Assembly (NCBI GenBank): GCA_025966135.1
Contig: JAOPVP010000031.1
Span: 1 to 47,155 of the forward strand
Length of the DNA stretch: 47,155 nucleotides
DNA from: Frankiales bacterium
GTDB taxonomy: Bacteria > Actinomycetota > Actinomycetes > Mycobacteriales > SCTD01
Reading direction: 5' to 3'
Numbering within the stretch: the first letter of the stretch is position 1; every line of letters starts with the position of its first letter. Positions 32,150-42,257 of the stretch are shown piece after piece. The notes under the pieces are model-generated. The model did no database searches. It was given only the letters and a program-made list of their open reading frames with translations, and had not been told where the DNA came from. The translations under genes were made by a program, and so were the position numbers.

Positions 32150-33442
32150 ATGGCAGGCGTGACCTTCGATGCATTCACCGGTCGCTACGCCCAGCGCACC
32201 ACGGGCATGACCGCATCGGAGATCCGAGCGCTGTTCGCCGTCGCCAGCCGCCCCGAGGTCGTGAGCCTGGCGGGCGGCATGCCGTACACGACCGCGCTGC
32301 CCCTCGACGCGGTCGGCAAGCTGATGTCGGACCTGCTCGCCACCCGCGGCGCGCAGGCGCTTCAGTACGGCTCCGGCCAGGGGGACCCGGCGCTGCGCGA
32401 GCACATCTGCGAGATCATGGCGCTCGAGGGCGTGGTCGGGTCCCCGGACGACGTCGTGGTCACCGTGGGCTCGCAGCAGGCCCTCGACCTGGTCACGCGG
32501 ATCTTCGTCGATCCCGGGGACGTCGTGCTCGCGGAGGCACCGTCGTACGTCGGTGCACTCGGGACCTTCGCGGCCTACCAGGCCGACGTCGTGCACGTGC
32601 CGATGGACGAGGACGGACTGGTCCCCGACGCGCTGCGCGAGGCGATCGCTGCCGTGGCGGCGTCCGGGCGCCGGGCGAAGTTCCTCTACACGATCCCGAA
32701 CTTCCACAACCCCGCCGGCACCTCGCTGTCGGATGCCCGCCGCGACGAGGTCCTCGAGATCTGCAAGCAGGCCGGGCTGCTGGTGCTCGAGGACAACCCG
32801 TATGGCCTGCTCGGCTTCGATGGGCCACCCACGCCGGCGATCCGGGCGCGCGGTGACGAGGAGCACGTGCTCTACCTGGGGTCGTTCAGCAAGACCTTCG
32901 CGCCCGGGCTCCGCGTCGGCTGGGTGCTCGCACCCCACGCGGTCCGCGAGAAGCTGGTGCTCGCCTCCGAGGCGTCGGTGCTGTGCCCACCCGCGCTGAA
33001 CCAGATGGTGGTCGTCGACTACCTGTCCACCCAGGACTGGCAGGGGCAGATCGAGGTCTTCAAGGACCTCTACCGGGAGCGCCGGGACGCGATGCTCGAC
33101 GCGCTGCAGACCCTGATGCCGGCTGGGACCACCTGGACCCGCCCGACCGGGGGCTTCTACGTGTGGACGACGCTTCCCGAGGGCCTGGACGCCAAGATCA
33201 TGCAGCCGCGCGCGATCACGGCGCGGGTCGCCTACGTCCCCGGCATCGGCTTCTACTCCGACGGTCAGGGCCAGCGGGACCTGCGGCTGTCGTACTGCTA
33301 CCCCGAGCCCGAGCGCATCCGCGAAGGAGTACGCCGGTTGGCCGGCGTGGTCGAAGCCGAGCTCGAGCTCCTGGACACTTTCGGTCCGAGCCTCGCCCAC
33401 CGCGCGGTCGGCTCCACCACCCCGTCCCCCGACCTCGCCTAG
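32150..33442 (+). CDS. PLP-dependent class I/II aminotransferase
   Basis: A 430-residue fold-type I enzyme of the 2-aminoadipate/MocR-like aminotransferase group. It has SLAGGMPY at 39-46, LQYGSGQGDPALREHI, the PLP-ring segment TIPNFHNPAGTSLS, the ED-NPYG motif (214-219) and Schiff-base Lys248 in LGSFSKTFAPGLRVGW. No DNA-binding domain is attached, so it is an enzyme rather than a regulator. The amino donor and acceptor cannot be read from sequence. It converges on parB with an 11-bp gap. Confidence 0.9.
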   Translation: MAGVTFDAFTGRYAQRTTGMTASEIRALFAVASRPEVVSLAGGMPYTTALPLDAVGKLMSDLLATRGAQALQYGSGQGDPALREHICEIMALEGVVGSPDDVVVTVGSQQALDLVTRIFVDPGDVVLAEAPSYVGALGTFAAYQADVVHVPMDEDGLVPDALREAIAAVAASGRRAKFLYTIPNFHNPAGTSLSDARRDEVLEICKQAGLLVLEDNPYGLLGFDGPPTPAIRARGDEEHVLYLGSFSKTFAPGLRVGWVLAPHAVREKLVLASEASVLCPPALNQMVVVDYLSTQDWQGQIEVFKDLYRERRDAMLDALQTLMPAGTTWTRPTGGFYVWTTLPEGLDAKIMQPRAITARVAYVPGIGFYSDGQGQRDLRLSYCYPEPERIREGVRRLAGVVEAELELLDTFGPSLAHRAVGSTTPSPDLA

Positions 33443-33453
33443 GGGCCGGCGGG

Positions 33454-34359
33454 TCAGGCGGTGGCGCGGCCTTGGACGATCTCGGCGATGCGCTGAAGGT
33501 CCTCGAGCGTCGCGAACTCGATGGTGATCTTGCCCTTGCTGCGCCCGACGTCGACCTTCACCCGGGTCTCGAGCCGGTCGCTGAGCCGGTCCGCGACCTC
33601 GCGGGCCGCCTCGGGGACCAGCCGCTTCGCGGAGGCGCTGCGCTTCGGCGGCGCATCCGAGGCGCTGGCCGCGAGGGACACCGCCTCCTCGGTCGAGCGC
33701 ACCGACATGCCCTCGGCGACGACGCGCTGCGCCATCGTGTCCATGGCCTGGGGCGTGGGCAGGCCGAGGATCGCGCGAGCGTGGCCGGCCGACAGGACAC
33801 CGGCCGCGACGCGGGACTGCACCGCGGGCGGGAGGCCCAGCAGCCGGATGGTGTTGGAGATCTGCGGACGAGAGCGACCGATCCGCTGCGCGAGCTCCTC
33901 GTGGGTGGTGCCGAAGTCAGCCAGCAGCTGCTGGTAGGCGGCCGCCTCCTCCAACGGGTTGAGCTGCGAACGGTGGAGGTTCTCCAGGAGCGCGTCGCGG
34001 AGCATCGCGTCGTCCTGCGTGTCACGGACGATCGCCGGGATGGTCGTGAGCCCGAGCCGCTGGCAGGCGCGCCACCGGCGCTCACCCATGATGAGCTCGT
34101 AGCGATCCTGGCCGAGCGCTCTGACGACGATCGGCTGGAGCAGCCCGACCTCACGGATCGAGTGCACGAGCTCGGCGAGGGCTTCCTCGTCGAACACGGT
34201 CCGGGGCTGTACGTGGTTGGGCACGATCGCCCCGACGGGCAGCTCCGCGAACCGCGCGCCCGCCACGTCGCCGAGCTCGGCTGTCACCTCCGCGGGTCCC
34301 TGCGGGATGAGCGCGCCGAGCCCCCGACCGAGACCGCCCTTGCGTCCAGGAACCGTCAT
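33454..34359 (-). CDS. parB: Chromosome partitioning protein ParB
   Basis: A 301-residue CTP-dependent clamp that loads at parS and spreads around the origin. The N-terminus [15 protein letters not shown] is followed by the ParB/Srx domain ([26 protein letters not shown]-binding GERRWRA), the helix-turn-helix ([26 protein letters not shown]) and a C-terminal dimerisation domain. It starts at 34359, overlapping the parA stop by 4 bp. No parS was recognised in the window. Confidence 0.96.
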   Translation of the reverse strand: MTVPGRKGGLGRGLGALIPQGPAEVTAELGDVAGARFAELPVGAIVPNHVQPRTVFDEEALAELVHSIREVGLLQPIVVRALGQDRYELIMGERRWRACQRLGLTTIPAIVRDTQDDAMLRDALLENLHRSQLNPLEEAAAYQQLLADFGTTHEELAQRIGRSRPQISNTIRLLGLPPAVQSRVAAGVLSAGHARAILGLPTPQAMDTMAQRVVAEGMSVRSTEEAVSLAASASDAPPKRSASAKRLVPEAAREVADRLSDRLETRVKVDVGRSKGKITIEFATLEDLQRIAEIVQGRATA

Positions 34360-35345
34360 GCAGGTGCCTCCCCCTCGTGACCGCGGTTGCCCTCGGGCGC
34401 CGCCCCGCGAACGGCGATCTCGCGGGCCGCATCGACGTAGGCCATCGCACCGCGCGAGCCAGGGTCATAGGTCACGACCGACTGCCCGTAGCCCGGCGCC
34501 TCGGAGACCCGGACGCTACGCGGGATGGTGGTCGGGAGGACCACGTCGCCGAAGTGGCTGCGGACCTCGTCCGCGACCTGGTCGGCGAGGCGGGTGCGGG
34601 CGTCGTGCATCGTCAAGATGATCGTCGAGACGGCGAGCGCAGGGTTGAGGTGCGCCTTGACCATGTCGATCGTGCGCAGCAGCTGACCGAGGCCCTCCAG
34701 GGCGTAGTACTCGCACTGGATCGGAATGAGCACCTCGGTGGTCGCGACCATCGCGTTGACCGTCAGCAGGCCGAGCGAGGGCGGGCAGTCCACGAAGACG
34801 TAGTCGACATCCGCGCCCTCGGCCTCGCAGTAGGCGTCGATGGCCCGTTGGAGTCGGGACTCCCTCGCCACCAGTGAGACCAGCTCGATCTCGGCGCCGG
34901 CGAGATCGATCGTGGCGGGGACGACCCGCAGGCGCGGCACCCCGTCAGCCGGCTGCACCACGTCGGCGAGGGGCACCGAGTCGACCAGCACCTGGTAGAC
35001 GTCGGGGACGCCCGCGTGATGGGGCACCCCGAGCGCGGTCGAGGCGTTGCCCTGCGGGTCGAGGTCGACCACCAGGACCGTGCAGCCGTGCAGCGCCAGC
35101 GAGACGGCCAGGTTGACGGTCGAAGTCGTCTTCCCGACCCCGCCCTTCTGGTTGGCGACCGTGATCACCCGACGCTGCCGAGGCTTCGGAAACACCTCCG
35201 CACCCGAGCGGACCCGCACGGCGGCCGCGGCCTGCTCGCCGATCGGGGTGCTGGCGTCGCTGTCCCGTAGCGCCTCGCGCAAGCGACCGGCCGGGTCCCC
35301 GTCACCGTGCGCGTTCACGAGGGAGGGCTCGGAGGGGGAGGTCAT
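34356..35345 (-). CDS. parA: Chromosome partitioning ATPase ParA
   Basis: A 329-residue Walker-type ATPase that moves ParB-bound origins. The deviant Walker A motif [14 protein letters not shown] (67-80) is present, with [12 protein letters not shown] and [12 protein letters not shown] following. A variable N-terminal extension of about 55 residues precedes the core. It overlaps rsmG and parB by 4 bp on each side, so all three are coupled. Confidence 0.96.
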   Translation of the reverse strand: MTSPSEPSLVNAHGDGDPAGRLREALRDSDASTPIGEQAAAAVRVRSGAEVFPKPRQRRVITVANQKGGVGKTTSTVNLAVSLALHGCTVLVVDLDPQGNASTALGVPHHAGVPDVYQVLVDSVPLADVVQPADGVPRLRVVPATIDLAGAEIELVSLVARESRLQRAIDAYCEAEGADVDYVFVDCPPSLGLLTVNAMVATTEVLIPIQCEYYALEGLGQLLRTIDMVKAHLNPALAVSTIILTMHDARTRLADQVADEVRSHFGDVVLPTTIPRSVRVSEAPGYGQSVVTYDPGSRGAMAYVDAAREIAVRGAAPEGNRGHEGEAPA

Positions 35346-36055
35346 CGCTTGTTCATCCGCTTGCTGGGGCCGCTGATACCGCCGGGCCGAGGCATCGGGC
35401 GGGCCTTGGGCCGGGCGGTCGGAGCCTGGGTGAGGCCGCGTTCGACCACCACGACCCGGGCCTGCGTCCCGAGCTCCTCGGACCCGACCTCGACCACTGA
35501 GCTCGCGGCGGCCCCGAGCCGGTGCAGCACCGGGCCGGCCGCAGCCAGCTCCGTCGCCGCCTGCTCACCCTTGAGCGCGAGCAACCGGCCGCCCGGGCGC
35601 AGCAGCGGCAGGGCCCAGCCGGCGAGCCGGTCGACGGGCGCGACCGCGCGCGCCGTCACGATGTCGACCTCGAGCTTGCCGGCGAGCTCCTCCGCACGGA
35701 CCCGGCGCACCAGGGTGTTCCGCAGGCCAAGCTGCTCGACAGCCTCGGTCAGGAAGGTCGCCCTTCGCTGCAGCGACTCCACCAGGACGACCTGCACGTC
35801 GGGACGCTGCAAGGCGAGAACCAGGCCGGGCAGGCCGGCGCCGGATCCGAGGTCGAGAACCACCTGACCGTCCTCGACCAGCTCCGACAGCCCCGCGCAG
35901 TTGAGCAGGTGCCGCTCCCACAGCCGCGGGGTCTCCCGAGGCCCCAGCAGGCCGCGCTCGGTGGCCGGCCCGGCGAGCAGCTCCGCGTACGCCTCAAGCG
36001 CGGGCAGCGCGGCACCGAATACCGAGGCCGCCACCGGGAGGGCGGGCGCGGTCAC
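35342..36055 (-). CDS. rsmG: 16S rRNA (guanine527-N7)-methyltransferase
   Basis: A 237-residue SAM-dependent enzyme (GidB). LWERHLLNCAGLSELV and the SAM-binding VLDLGSGAGLPGLVLAL are diagnostic. The C-terminus adds a basic, Pro-rich extension (TARPKARPMPRPGG). It methylates G527 of 16S rRNA; loss gives low-level streptomycin resistance in actinobacteria. It overlaps jag and parA by 4 bp each. Confidence 0.95.
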   Translation of the reverse strand: MTAPALPVAASVFGAALPALEAYAELLAGPATERGLLGPRETPRLWERHLLNCAGLSELVEDGQVVLDLGSGAGLPGLVLALQRPDVQVVLVESLQRRATFLTEAVEQLGLRNTLVRRVRAEELAGKLEVDIVTARAVAPVDRLAGWALPLLRPGGRLLALKGEQAATELAAAGPVLHRLGAAASSVVEVGSEELGTQARVVVVERGLTQAPTARPKARPMPRPGGISGPSKRMNKR

Positions 36056-36600
36056 GCGCCCGGCAAGACCACGACGCGGCGCTCGGGCTCGACGCCCTCG
36101 GACTCGCTGTGGACACCGTCGACCGCCGCGACCGCATCGTGGACGACCTTGCGCTCGAACGGCGTCATCGGTGCCAGCTTCACGGGCTCGTCGTTCTCGA
36201 GGACGCGATGGGCAGCGCGGGTGCCGATCTCGGTGAGCTCGACCTTGCGGCGCGCGCGGTACCCGCCGATGTCCAGCATCAGACGGCTGCGCACGCCGGT
36301 CTGCTGCACGACTGCAAGCCGCGTGAGCTCCTGCAGGGCCTCCAGCGTCTGTCCGTGCGGGCCGACCAGGGCATCCAGCCCGTCACCGACGATGGCCACG
36401 ACGGCCCGGGTGCCCTCGACGTCCATGTCGATGTCACCGTCGACGTCGGCGATGTCGAGCAGGCGCTCGAGGTAGTCACCGGCAATGTCGCCCTCCTGCA
36501 CCAGCAGCTCCTGCGCGGAGGGGCCCTCGCCGTCGGTCACGATGTCCATGTTCACAGTGTCCACGGTGTCGGCGATGTCCACGATGTCGTTGTCGGTCAC
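36052..36600 (-). CDS. jag: Jag/KhpB-like KH-R3H RNA-binding protein
   Basis: A 182-residue protein with a KH domain (about 75-115, VVAIVGDGLDALVGPHGQTLEALQELTRLAV) and a C-terminal R3H domain (RAAHRVLENDEPVKLAPMTPFERKVVHDAVA). It binds RNA and influences cell-wall and division control in Gram-positives. The N-terminus is unusually acidic and repetitive (DNDIVDIADTVDTVNMDIVTD), with several GTGGACA-like repeats in the DNA. It lies 50 nt after yidC. Confidence 0.93.
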   Translation of the reverse strand: MTDNDIVDIADTVDTVNMDIVTDGEGPSAQELLVQEGDIAGDYLERLLDIADVDGDIDMDVEGTRAVVAIVGDGLDALVGPHGQTLEALQELTRLAVVQQTGVRSRLMLDIGGYRARRKVELTEIGTRAAHRVLENDEPVKLAPMTPFERKVVHDAVAAVDGVHSESEGVEPERRVVVLPGA

Positions 36601-36650
36601 AGTTCTTCTCTCGTCGTACGGCGGGGTCGAAGGAGGGCCTGCCCGGCGGG

Positions 36651-37694
36651 CTAGCGCCGCCCACCCTTACGGGACTTGTTCTTGCGGCTGCCGGCGGCGC
36701 CACGGGCGACGGGTCGTCCAGCCGGCGGGCGGGCACTGGTGTCAGCGGTCGCGACGACAGCGCCCTGGACGTCAGCCTTGCCGTTCGGCACGGTGGTGGC
36801 CTCCGGGGCGGCCTGCGCATCGTCGTCCTTGGCGGCGCCCTTGCGGAGTCGGCCTGCCTTGAGTTCCTTGGTGCCGACCGCGCCCTTCGGCGTCGGGGCA
36901 CCGCCGGGCACCACCGGGGGCATCCGGGCGATGACGTAGCGCTGCTGGCCCATCGACCACACGTTGGTCGTGAGCCAGTACAGCAGCACACCGATCGGGA
37001 AGCTGAAGCCGAAGATCGCGAAGGAGAACGGCAGGACGTACAGCATGATCTTCTGGACCTGGGCCTGCTGCGGGTCCGCCGCCGCGCCGTTGCGCGCCAT
37101 CATTTGCTTCTGGGTGAAAAACGTCGTCGCACCCATCGTCACGATCATGATGACCGCGACGATCTTGACCGTCGTGGCGTCGCCGCCGAGCTGCTGCAGG
37201 AGCTTCGCCGAGCTGTTGAAAGCGGCGGAGATCGGCGCGCCGAAGATCTTGGCGTGCGCGCCCTGGTCGATGAGCGAGCTCGGCAGGCCGTACTTCCCGG
37301 CGAAGGTGCCGTCGCTCTTGGGACGGAACTCGTTCATCACCCGGAAGAGCGCGAAGAAGATCGGCAGCTGCAAGATCAGCGGGAGGCAGCCCGAGATCGG
37401 GTTGGTGCCGTGGTCCTTGTAGAGCTTCATCAGCTCGGTGTTGAGGGTCTCCCGGTCACCTTTGTGCTTGGCCTGGAGCTCCTTGACCTTGGGTGCCAGC
37501 TCCTGCATGCGGCGCTGGCTCTTGATCTGCTTGACGAACAGCGGGAACAGCAGGATCCGGACGGTGATCGTGAGGAGCACGATGGACAGACCCCAGGCCC
37601 AGCCGCTGCCCGCCGGCAGCACCTGGGACAGCGCGCTGTGGATGGCCTTCAGCGCAAAGGCAACGGGCTGGGCGAGGACGTCGAACACGCTCAC
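36651..37694 (-). CDS. yidC: Membrane protein insertase YidC
   Basis: A 347-residue Oxa1/YidC protein that inserts membrane proteins with or without SecYEG. An N-terminal helix ([16 protein letters not shown]) is followed by [42 protein letters not shown] (with the conserved Arg in the groove helix), then the [17 protein letters not shown] and [19 protein letters not shown] segments, and a basic tail ending [11 protein letters not shown] for ribosome contact. The start is GTG at 37694 with CAGGAG 8 nt upstream, overlapping the yidD stop. Confidence 0.96.
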   Translation of the reverse strand: MSVFDVLAQPVAFALKAIHSALSQVLPAGSGWAWGLSIVLLTITVRILLFPLFVKQIKSQRRMQELAPKVKELQAKHKGDRETLNTELMKLYKDHGTNPISGCLPLILQLPIFFALFRVMNEFRPKSDGTFAGKYGLPSSLIDQGAHAKIFGAPISAAFNSSAKLLQQLGGDATTVKIVAVIMIVTMGATTFFTQKQMMARNGAAADPQQAQVQKIMLYVLPFSFAIFGFSFPIGVLLYWLTTNVWSMGQQRYVIARMPPVVPGGAPTPKGAVGTKELKAGRLRKGAAKDDDAQAAPEATTVPNGKADVQGAVVATADTSARPPAGRPVARGAAGSRKNKSRKGGRR

Positions 37695-38023
37695 GAGTGG
37701 GCTCCTGCGCGGCTGCGCGAGTTGGTCTGGCTGGTCAGGTCTGAGGAGTTCGGGATCCAGACGGGCGGGGCCGTCCGCTCCATGGTCGCGGATCCCGCAC
37801 GGGCCGGGGGTACCGGGTCGTGCCCCCCGGGGTTCCACGGGTGGCAGCGAAGCAGGCGCCGGGCCCCGAGCCAGCTCCCGCGCAGCGGCCCGTGGACTTG
37901 CAGCGCCTCGGCGGTGTAGTGGCTGCAGCTCGGGGCGAACCGGCACCGCGGCCCGAGGGCCGGGCTGATCCAGCGCTGGTAGAAGCGAACAGGGACCAGC
38001 ATCACACGTACGACGGTCTTCAT
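37691..38023 (-). CDS. yidD: YidD-type membrane protein insertion efficiency factor
   Basis: A 110-residue protein with [32 protein letters not shown] and [20 protein letters not shown], both diagnostic for the haemolysin-like YidD family. It assists YidC-mediated insertion. The start ATG at 38023 overlaps the rnpA stop (ATGA); it also overlaps yidC by 4 bp. The C-terminal tail after the family core is longer than usual. Confidence 0.94.
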   Translation of the reverse strand: MKTVVRVMLVPVRFYQRWISPALGPRCRFAPSCSHYTAEALQVHGPLRGSWLGARRLLRCHPWNPGGHDPVPPARAGSATMERTAPPVWIPNSSDLTSQTNSRSRAGAHS

Positions 38024-38367
38024 CGGCGGGCCAGTTTGCTGAGGGCGGCGTTCACGGCGGCATCGAGGTCGGCGCCGAGCGCGGCGCTGGTAGCGACCCC
38101 GGCAGGCGGAGCCGCCCGGACCACGAGCCGAGAACCGGGCGGGAGCGAAGCAATCCGGTCGCGCAGCAGGTGCCGCAGTCGGCGTGCCACCCGGTGCCGG
38201 ACCACGGAGCCACCGACCGCCTTGCTCACCACCAGCCCCGCACGCGCACACCCCTCGGTCCCCGGCAGGAGGTGCACGGTGAGGGTGGGGCGCCCTGCTC
38301 GCCGACCGCGTCGGACGACCTCGGAGAAGTCGGTCGAGGCGTGCAGGCGGTAGGCGGCGGGCAGCAC
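38020..38367 (-). CDS. rnpA: Ribonuclease P protein component
   Basis: A 115-residue basic protein that assists the RNase P RNA in 5' tRNA maturation. It contains the family core [27 protein letters not shown], where the usual RNxxKR-type motif reads [11 protein letters not shown] start at 38367, 14 nt after rpmH. Confidence 0.95.
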   Translation of the reverse strand: MLPAAYRLHASTDFSEVVRRGRRAGRPTLTVHLLPGTEGCARAGLVVSKAVGGSVVRHRVARRLRHLLRDRIASLPPGSRLVVRAAPPAGVATSAALGADLDAAVNAALSKLARR

Positions 38368-38381
38368 GGGCCGACCGGCGG

Positions 38382-38519
38382 TCAGGCTGAGAGCTCGGAG
38401 CGACCCTTACGGCGACGAGCCGACAGGATGGCGCGGCCCGCCCGGGTCTGCATGCGCAGCCGGAAGCCGTGCGTCTTGGCACGACGGCGGTTGTTCGGCT
38501 GGAAGGTGCGCTTGCTCAC
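38382..38519 (-). CDS. rpmH: 50S ribosomal protein L34
   Basis: A 45-residue protein, [20 protein letters not shown] followed by [19 protein letters not shown], a textbook L34. GTG start at 38519 with CAGGAG 8 nt upstream. It is the first gene of the rpmH-rnpA-yidD-yidC run and is divergent from dnaA. Confidence 0.97.
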   Translation of the reverse strand: MSKRTFQPNNRRRAKTHGFRLRMQTRAGRAILSARRRKGRSELSA

Positions 38520-38595
38520 GGGAGGTGCTCCTGGCCTATCGGGAAGGTCTGCCGCGACAGGACGCGGCTGCGCCCAGCGGGGCGCGGACCTGACC

Positions 38596-38624
38596 ACGGT
38601 ACGGATGGCGCCCACCCGGGTCAA
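38596..38624 (-). promoter_or_regulatory. rpmH promoter
   Basis: On the minus strand TTGACC (38619-38624) and TACCGT (38596-38601) are 17 bp apart, a near-consensus housekeeping promoter about 75 bp before rpmH. Confidence 0.7.
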
Positions 38625-38688
38625 ACGAGCCTGCCCGCGAGGGACCTGGCGAGGCGCTCTGTGTCAAGCACCGAGGCGTCGACACGCC

Positions 38689-38961
38689 GGTGGACAGTTG
38701 CCTCGCCTGTGGACAACTGCTTGCTCGCGGTCGGCGTCTGCTGTTAGCGTCGCGGAGCCGGTTCTTCCCCGCCAGTGCCCACAACCTCCCCCGGTTGGCG
38801 CGACGTTGGTCAGCTCTGCCGGTTCGACCCGGTCCCCGGACAGCCCTTTCCCTCCCCCTCAGCGGCCTGAGCCAAAGAGGTCGTGTGGTGCTGTTTCGGA
38901 GCGCGGGGTCGTCCTGCTCGCGTCCGCACTCCACAAGGTGTGGATAAGGGTGTGGACGCAG
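38689..38961. promoter_or_regulatory. rpmH-dnaA intergenic region: DnaA boxes upstream of dnaA
   Basis: The whole 601-bp gap (38520-39120) has no coding sequence that I can support. Box-like 9-mers are GGTGGACAG (38689), TGTGGACAA (38708-38716, perfect high-GC box), CACTCCACA (38927), TGTGGATAA (38941-38949, perfect match to TTATCCACA) and TGTGGACGC (38953). The last three are clustered within 35 bp. They probably serve dnaA autoregulation or as an accessory part of the origin. Confidence 0.65.
38721..38750 (+). promoter_or_regulatory. Probable dnaA promoter
   Basis: TTGCTC (38721-38726) and TAGCGT (38745-38750), 18 bp apart, just after a perfect DnaA box. This would give a leader of about 360 nt. 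Confidence 0.4.
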
Positions 38962-39120
38962 TACTCATCCCACTCTCACTGGGGGACCGTTTCACCGCCG
39001 GGGCTTCGCTCGGGCCCGCCGGGAACCGAAACCGGCGTAGGACGCGGCCACCAGTGAGCCTCAACGGTGACCCACAGTGATCCACCAGGATCGTCCCCAC
39101 CTCAACCGACCGAGGACTGC

Positions 39121-40659
39121 GTGACTGACTTCCCTCCCTCTGCGCTCGACCCGCTTCCGACCGTGCAGGAGACTGGGGCTGTGCAAGAACCTGGTGTGGA
39201 GGAAGCTGGTCCGGCCCTCGAGCTCGATGCGGTCTGGCACCGCGTCATCGCGGGGCTGTCCGAGGGGGCGTTGTCGCCCCAGCATCGCGCGTGGGTCAAT
39301 CTCACCCGCCCCTTGGGCCTGGTCGAGGACACCGCCCTGCTCGCCGCACCCAACGACCTCGTGAAGGACGTTCTCGAGAGCCGACTGCGTCCGGTGGTCG
39401 CCGGCGCGCTGTCTGCCGCGTACGGCCGTGAGATCAGGGTCGCGGTCACCGTCCAGCCGCCGCTCGAGTCGTCGACGTCGTACGACGACCGCGACGCCGC
39501 ACCGACATCCGGGGACTCGCAGCAGGACGCCCGGGCGCTGCCCGGCACTGGCCGCGACCGGCCGGCCGAGCCGGACAACGTCATCGACTTCTCGAACCGC
39601 CCCAGCCGCGGCAAGGACGTCGAGCCGGCGCGGTTGAACCCGAAGTACACCTTCGAGACGTTCGTCATCGGTTCGTCGAACCGGTTCGCCCACGCCGCGG
39701 CGGTGGCCGTGGCCGAGGCTCCGGCCAAGGCCTACAACCCGCTGTTCGTCTACGGCGAGAGCGGGCTGGGCAAGACCCATCTGCTGCATGCCATCGGGCA
39801 CTACGCCCAACACCTGTTCACCGGGGCGCGCGTGCGGTACGTGAGCTCGGAGGAGTTCACGAACGACTTCATCAACAGCCTGCGGGACGACAAGCAGCAC
39901 GCGTTCCAGCGGCGCTACCGCGACGTCGACGTGCTGCTCGTCGACGACATCCAGTTCCTGGAGAACAAGGAGCGGACGCAGGAGGAGTTCTTCCACACGT
40001 TCAACACGCTCCACAACGCCAACAAGCAGATCGTCATCACGTCCGACCGGCCGCCGCAGCAGCTGTCGACACTGGAGGACCGGCTGCGCACCCGCTTCCA
40101 GTGGGGCCTGATCACCGACGTCCAGCCCCCCGACATCGAGACCCGTATCGCCATCTTGCGCAAGAAGGCGGCCAGCGACCGGTTGGCGGCCCCGCCGGAC
40201 GTGCTGGAGTTCATCGCGAGCAAGATCGCGACGAACATCCGTGAGCTCGAAGGCGCCCTCATCCGCGTCACGGCCTTCGCGAGCCTCAACCGCCAGCCGG
40301 TAGACCTCTCGCTGGCCGAGATCGTCCTCAAGGACCTCATCCCCGCCGACGGCGGGCCGGAGATCACCGGCGCAACGATCATGGCGGCCACGGCGGAGTA
40401 CTTCGGCCTGACCATGGAGGACCTCTGCGGGTCGTCCAGGAGCCGGGTGCTGGTCACCGCCCGCCAGATCGCGATGTACCTGTGCCGAGAGCTCACCGAG
40501 CTGTCTTTGCCCAAGATCGGGCAGATGTTCGGGGGCCGCGACCACACCACCGTGATCCATGCCGACCGCAAGATCCGCGGGCAGATGGCGGAGCGGCGAG
40601 CGACCTACAACCAGGTCGCTGAGCTCACCAACCGCATCAAGACACGCTCCCGCCAGTGA
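39121..40659 (+). CDS. dnaA: Chromosomal replication initiator DnaA
   Basis: A 512-residue AAA+ initiator. Domain I covers about 35-110 and domain II is a short variable linker (110-170). Domain III has Walker [10 protein letters not shown] (212-220) and Walker [21 protein letters not shown]. Domain IV has the DNA-binding signature [15 protein letters not shown]. The start is GTG at 39121, preceded by GAGGA; the longer open frame upstream has no family sequence. DnaA boxes lie both before and after the gene. Confidence 0.97.
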   Translation: MTDFPPSALDPLPTVQETGAVQEPGVEEAGPALELDAVWHRVIAGLSEGALSPQHRAWVNLTRPLGLVEDTALLAAPNDLVKDVLESRLRPVVAGALSAAYGREIRVAVTVQPPLESSTSYDDRDAAPTSGDSQQDARALPGTGRDRPAEPDNVIDFSNRPSRGKDVEPARLNPKYTFETFVIGSSNRFAHAAAVAVAEAPAKAYNPLFVYGESGLGKTHLLHAIGHYAQHLFTGARVRYVSSEEFTNDFINSLRDDKQHAFQRRYRDVDVLLVDDIQFLENKERTQEEFFHTFNTLHNANKQIVITSDRPPQQLSTLEDRLRTRFQWGLITDVQPPDIETRIAILRKKAASDRLAAPPDVLEFIASKIATNIRELEGALIRVTAFASLNRQPVDLSLAEIVLKDLIPADGGPEITGATIMAATAEYFGLTMEDLCGSSRSRVLVTARQIAMYLCRELTELSLPKIGQMFGGRDHTTVIHADRKIRGQMAERRATYNQVAELTNRIKTRSRQ

Positions 40660-41092
40660 CGAACCGTCCCACCTACAGGCCTGCTGCACACCCGATCGGG
40701 GGTTGCCAGGTGCTGTTCCATGCGGTCCGCATCCCCGTGACAGCGGTCACACGATCTCTGCACAGTCTGGGGACAACGGTGTGGACGAACCCGCCGATCC
40801 GTGGACCGCAGGTGAACGGCGCCAAGATGTCCACCGGCGTCCACGGGGTCGCTGGGTGGACATCCACAATGACCACACAGCGCGCCACACCGTCTGACCT
40901 GCTGGGACGCTGTTCCTCCACAGGGACGCACACCCCTACGACCACGACGGGTTCTCTCTCTCCTGAAGAACCCCTTGGGGTACTGGGGACTGCAGACCTG
41001 TGGACCCGCTCGTCGGAGGCGTGCGGCACACTTGCCCGCCCGGCACGCCGCAGAGCAGCTCGGGCAAGCCGCGAGCACAGGGAGTTGATGGC
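40660..41092. other. oriC: Candidate oriC, dnaA-dnaN intergenic region
   Basis: A 433-bp gap without a supported gene but dense in DnaA-box-like 9-mers: TGGGGACAA (40768), TGTGGACGA (40780), CGTGGACCG (40800), ATGTCCACC (40827), GCGTCCACG (40837), GGTGGACAT (40855) overlapping ACATCCACA (40860), TCCTCCACA (40914) and TGTGGACCC (40999). Orientation is mixed and most differ from TTGTCCACA by one to three bases. The origin lies between dnaA and dnaN in Streptomyces and Mycobacterium. No strongly AT-rich unwinding element is obvious. Confidence 0.75.
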
Positions 41093-42220
41093 ATGGAGCT
41101 GAGGGTCGAGCGCGACGCGCTCGCGGACGCGGTGGTGTGGACAGCGCGTTCGCTACCGGCACGTCCGCCGATGCAGGTGCTGCTCGGTCTGCTGCTGGAG
41201 GCCGGCGAGGGTGGGCTGTCCGTCAGCGGGTTCGACTACGAGGTCTCCTCCCAGATCACCGTCGACGTGACCACGGCAGAGTCTGGCCGGGTGCTGGTCC
41301 CCGGGCGCCTGCTCGCCGACATCGTGCGATCGCTTCCGGCGCAGCCGGTCGACCTGCGCCTCGAGGGGACCCGGGTGGTGCTCACGTGTGGGGCGGCCCG
41401 CTTCACCCTCCCGACACTGCCGGTGGAGGACTACCCGGCGCTGCCGGCGATGCCGACGACAGCCGGTTCGCTGGAGAGCGACGTGTTCGGCGCGGCGGTC
41501 GCGCAGGTCGCTCTGGCGGCCGGCAAGGACGACACGCTGCCGGTCCTCACAGGCGTACGGATCGAGATCGAGGGCGAGCAGCTCACGCTCGCGGCCACTG
41601 ACCGCTACCGGCTGGCAGTGCGCACCTTGCCGTGGCGACCGGAGCACGCCGACCTTTCCGCGACCGCGCTGGTGCCGGCCCGGACGTTGGCTGACACGGC
41701 CAAGGCGCTGACGAGCGGTCCCGAGGTCCTGCTGGCACTGTCCACAGGCGGCGCCGGCGAGGGGATGATCGGCTTCGAGGGCGGCGGGCGGCGGACGACC
41801 TCGCGGCTGCTCGAGGGTGAGTTCCCGAAGTACCGCTCGCTGCTCCCGAACGAGAGCTCCGCGATCGCCGAGGTCTCCACGGCCCCGCTCGTGGAGGCTG
41901 CCAAGCGGGTGGCCCTCGTGGCAGCGCGCAACGCGCCGGTGCGCCTGAGCTTCTCCGCCGATGGGGTGGTGCTCGAGGCGGGTGGTCAGGACGACGCGCA
42001 GGCCTCCGAGCGGCTCGAGTGCGGCTGGGAGGGCGAACCGATGTCCATCGCGTTCAACCCGCAGTACCTGCTGGACGGCCTTGGTGCTGTCGACAGCGAC
42101 ACCACGACCTTGTCGTTCACCGGCCCGACCCGGCCGGCGGTGCTGACGGGTAAGCGGCACCAGCCGGGGGACGTTGCGGACTACCGGTACCTGCTCATGC
42201 CGGTGCGCCTGTCCGGATGA
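41093..42220 (+). CDS. dnaN: DNA polymerase III beta subunit (sliding clamp)
   Basis: A 375-residue ring-forming clamp with three repeated domains. It starts MELRVERDALADAVVWTARSLPARPPMQVLLGLLLEA and ends with the family's YRYLLMPVRLSG. The start is the ATG at 41093 with GGGAG upstream; the open frame extends further 5' into the origin region but without family similarity. Confidence 0.97.
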   Translation: MELRVERDALADAVVWTARSLPARPPMQVLLGLLLEAGEGGLSVSGFDYEVSSQITVDVTTAESGRVLVPGRLLADIVRSLPAQPVDLRLEGTRVVLTCGAARFTLPTLPVEDYPALPAMPTTAGSLESDVFGAAVAQVALAAGKDDTLPVLTGVRIEIEGEQLTLAATDRYRLAVRTLPWRPEHADLSATALVPARTLADTAKALTSGPEVLLALSTGGAGEGMIGFEGGGRRTTSRLLEGEFPKYRSLLPNESSAIAEVSTAPLVEAAKRVALVAARNAPVRLSFSADGVVLEAGGQDDAQASERLECGWEGEPMSIAFNPQYLLDGLGAVDSDTTTLSFTGPTRPAVLTGKRHQPGDVADYRYLLMPVRLSG

Positions 42221-42257
42221 GGCCGGCGAGCGCGGCAACGACCTGAGGAGAGCTTTC

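Noticed and set aside
38991..38997. GTTTCAC half of a parS site near dnaA
   Set aside because: The second half is absent (followed by CGCCGGG).
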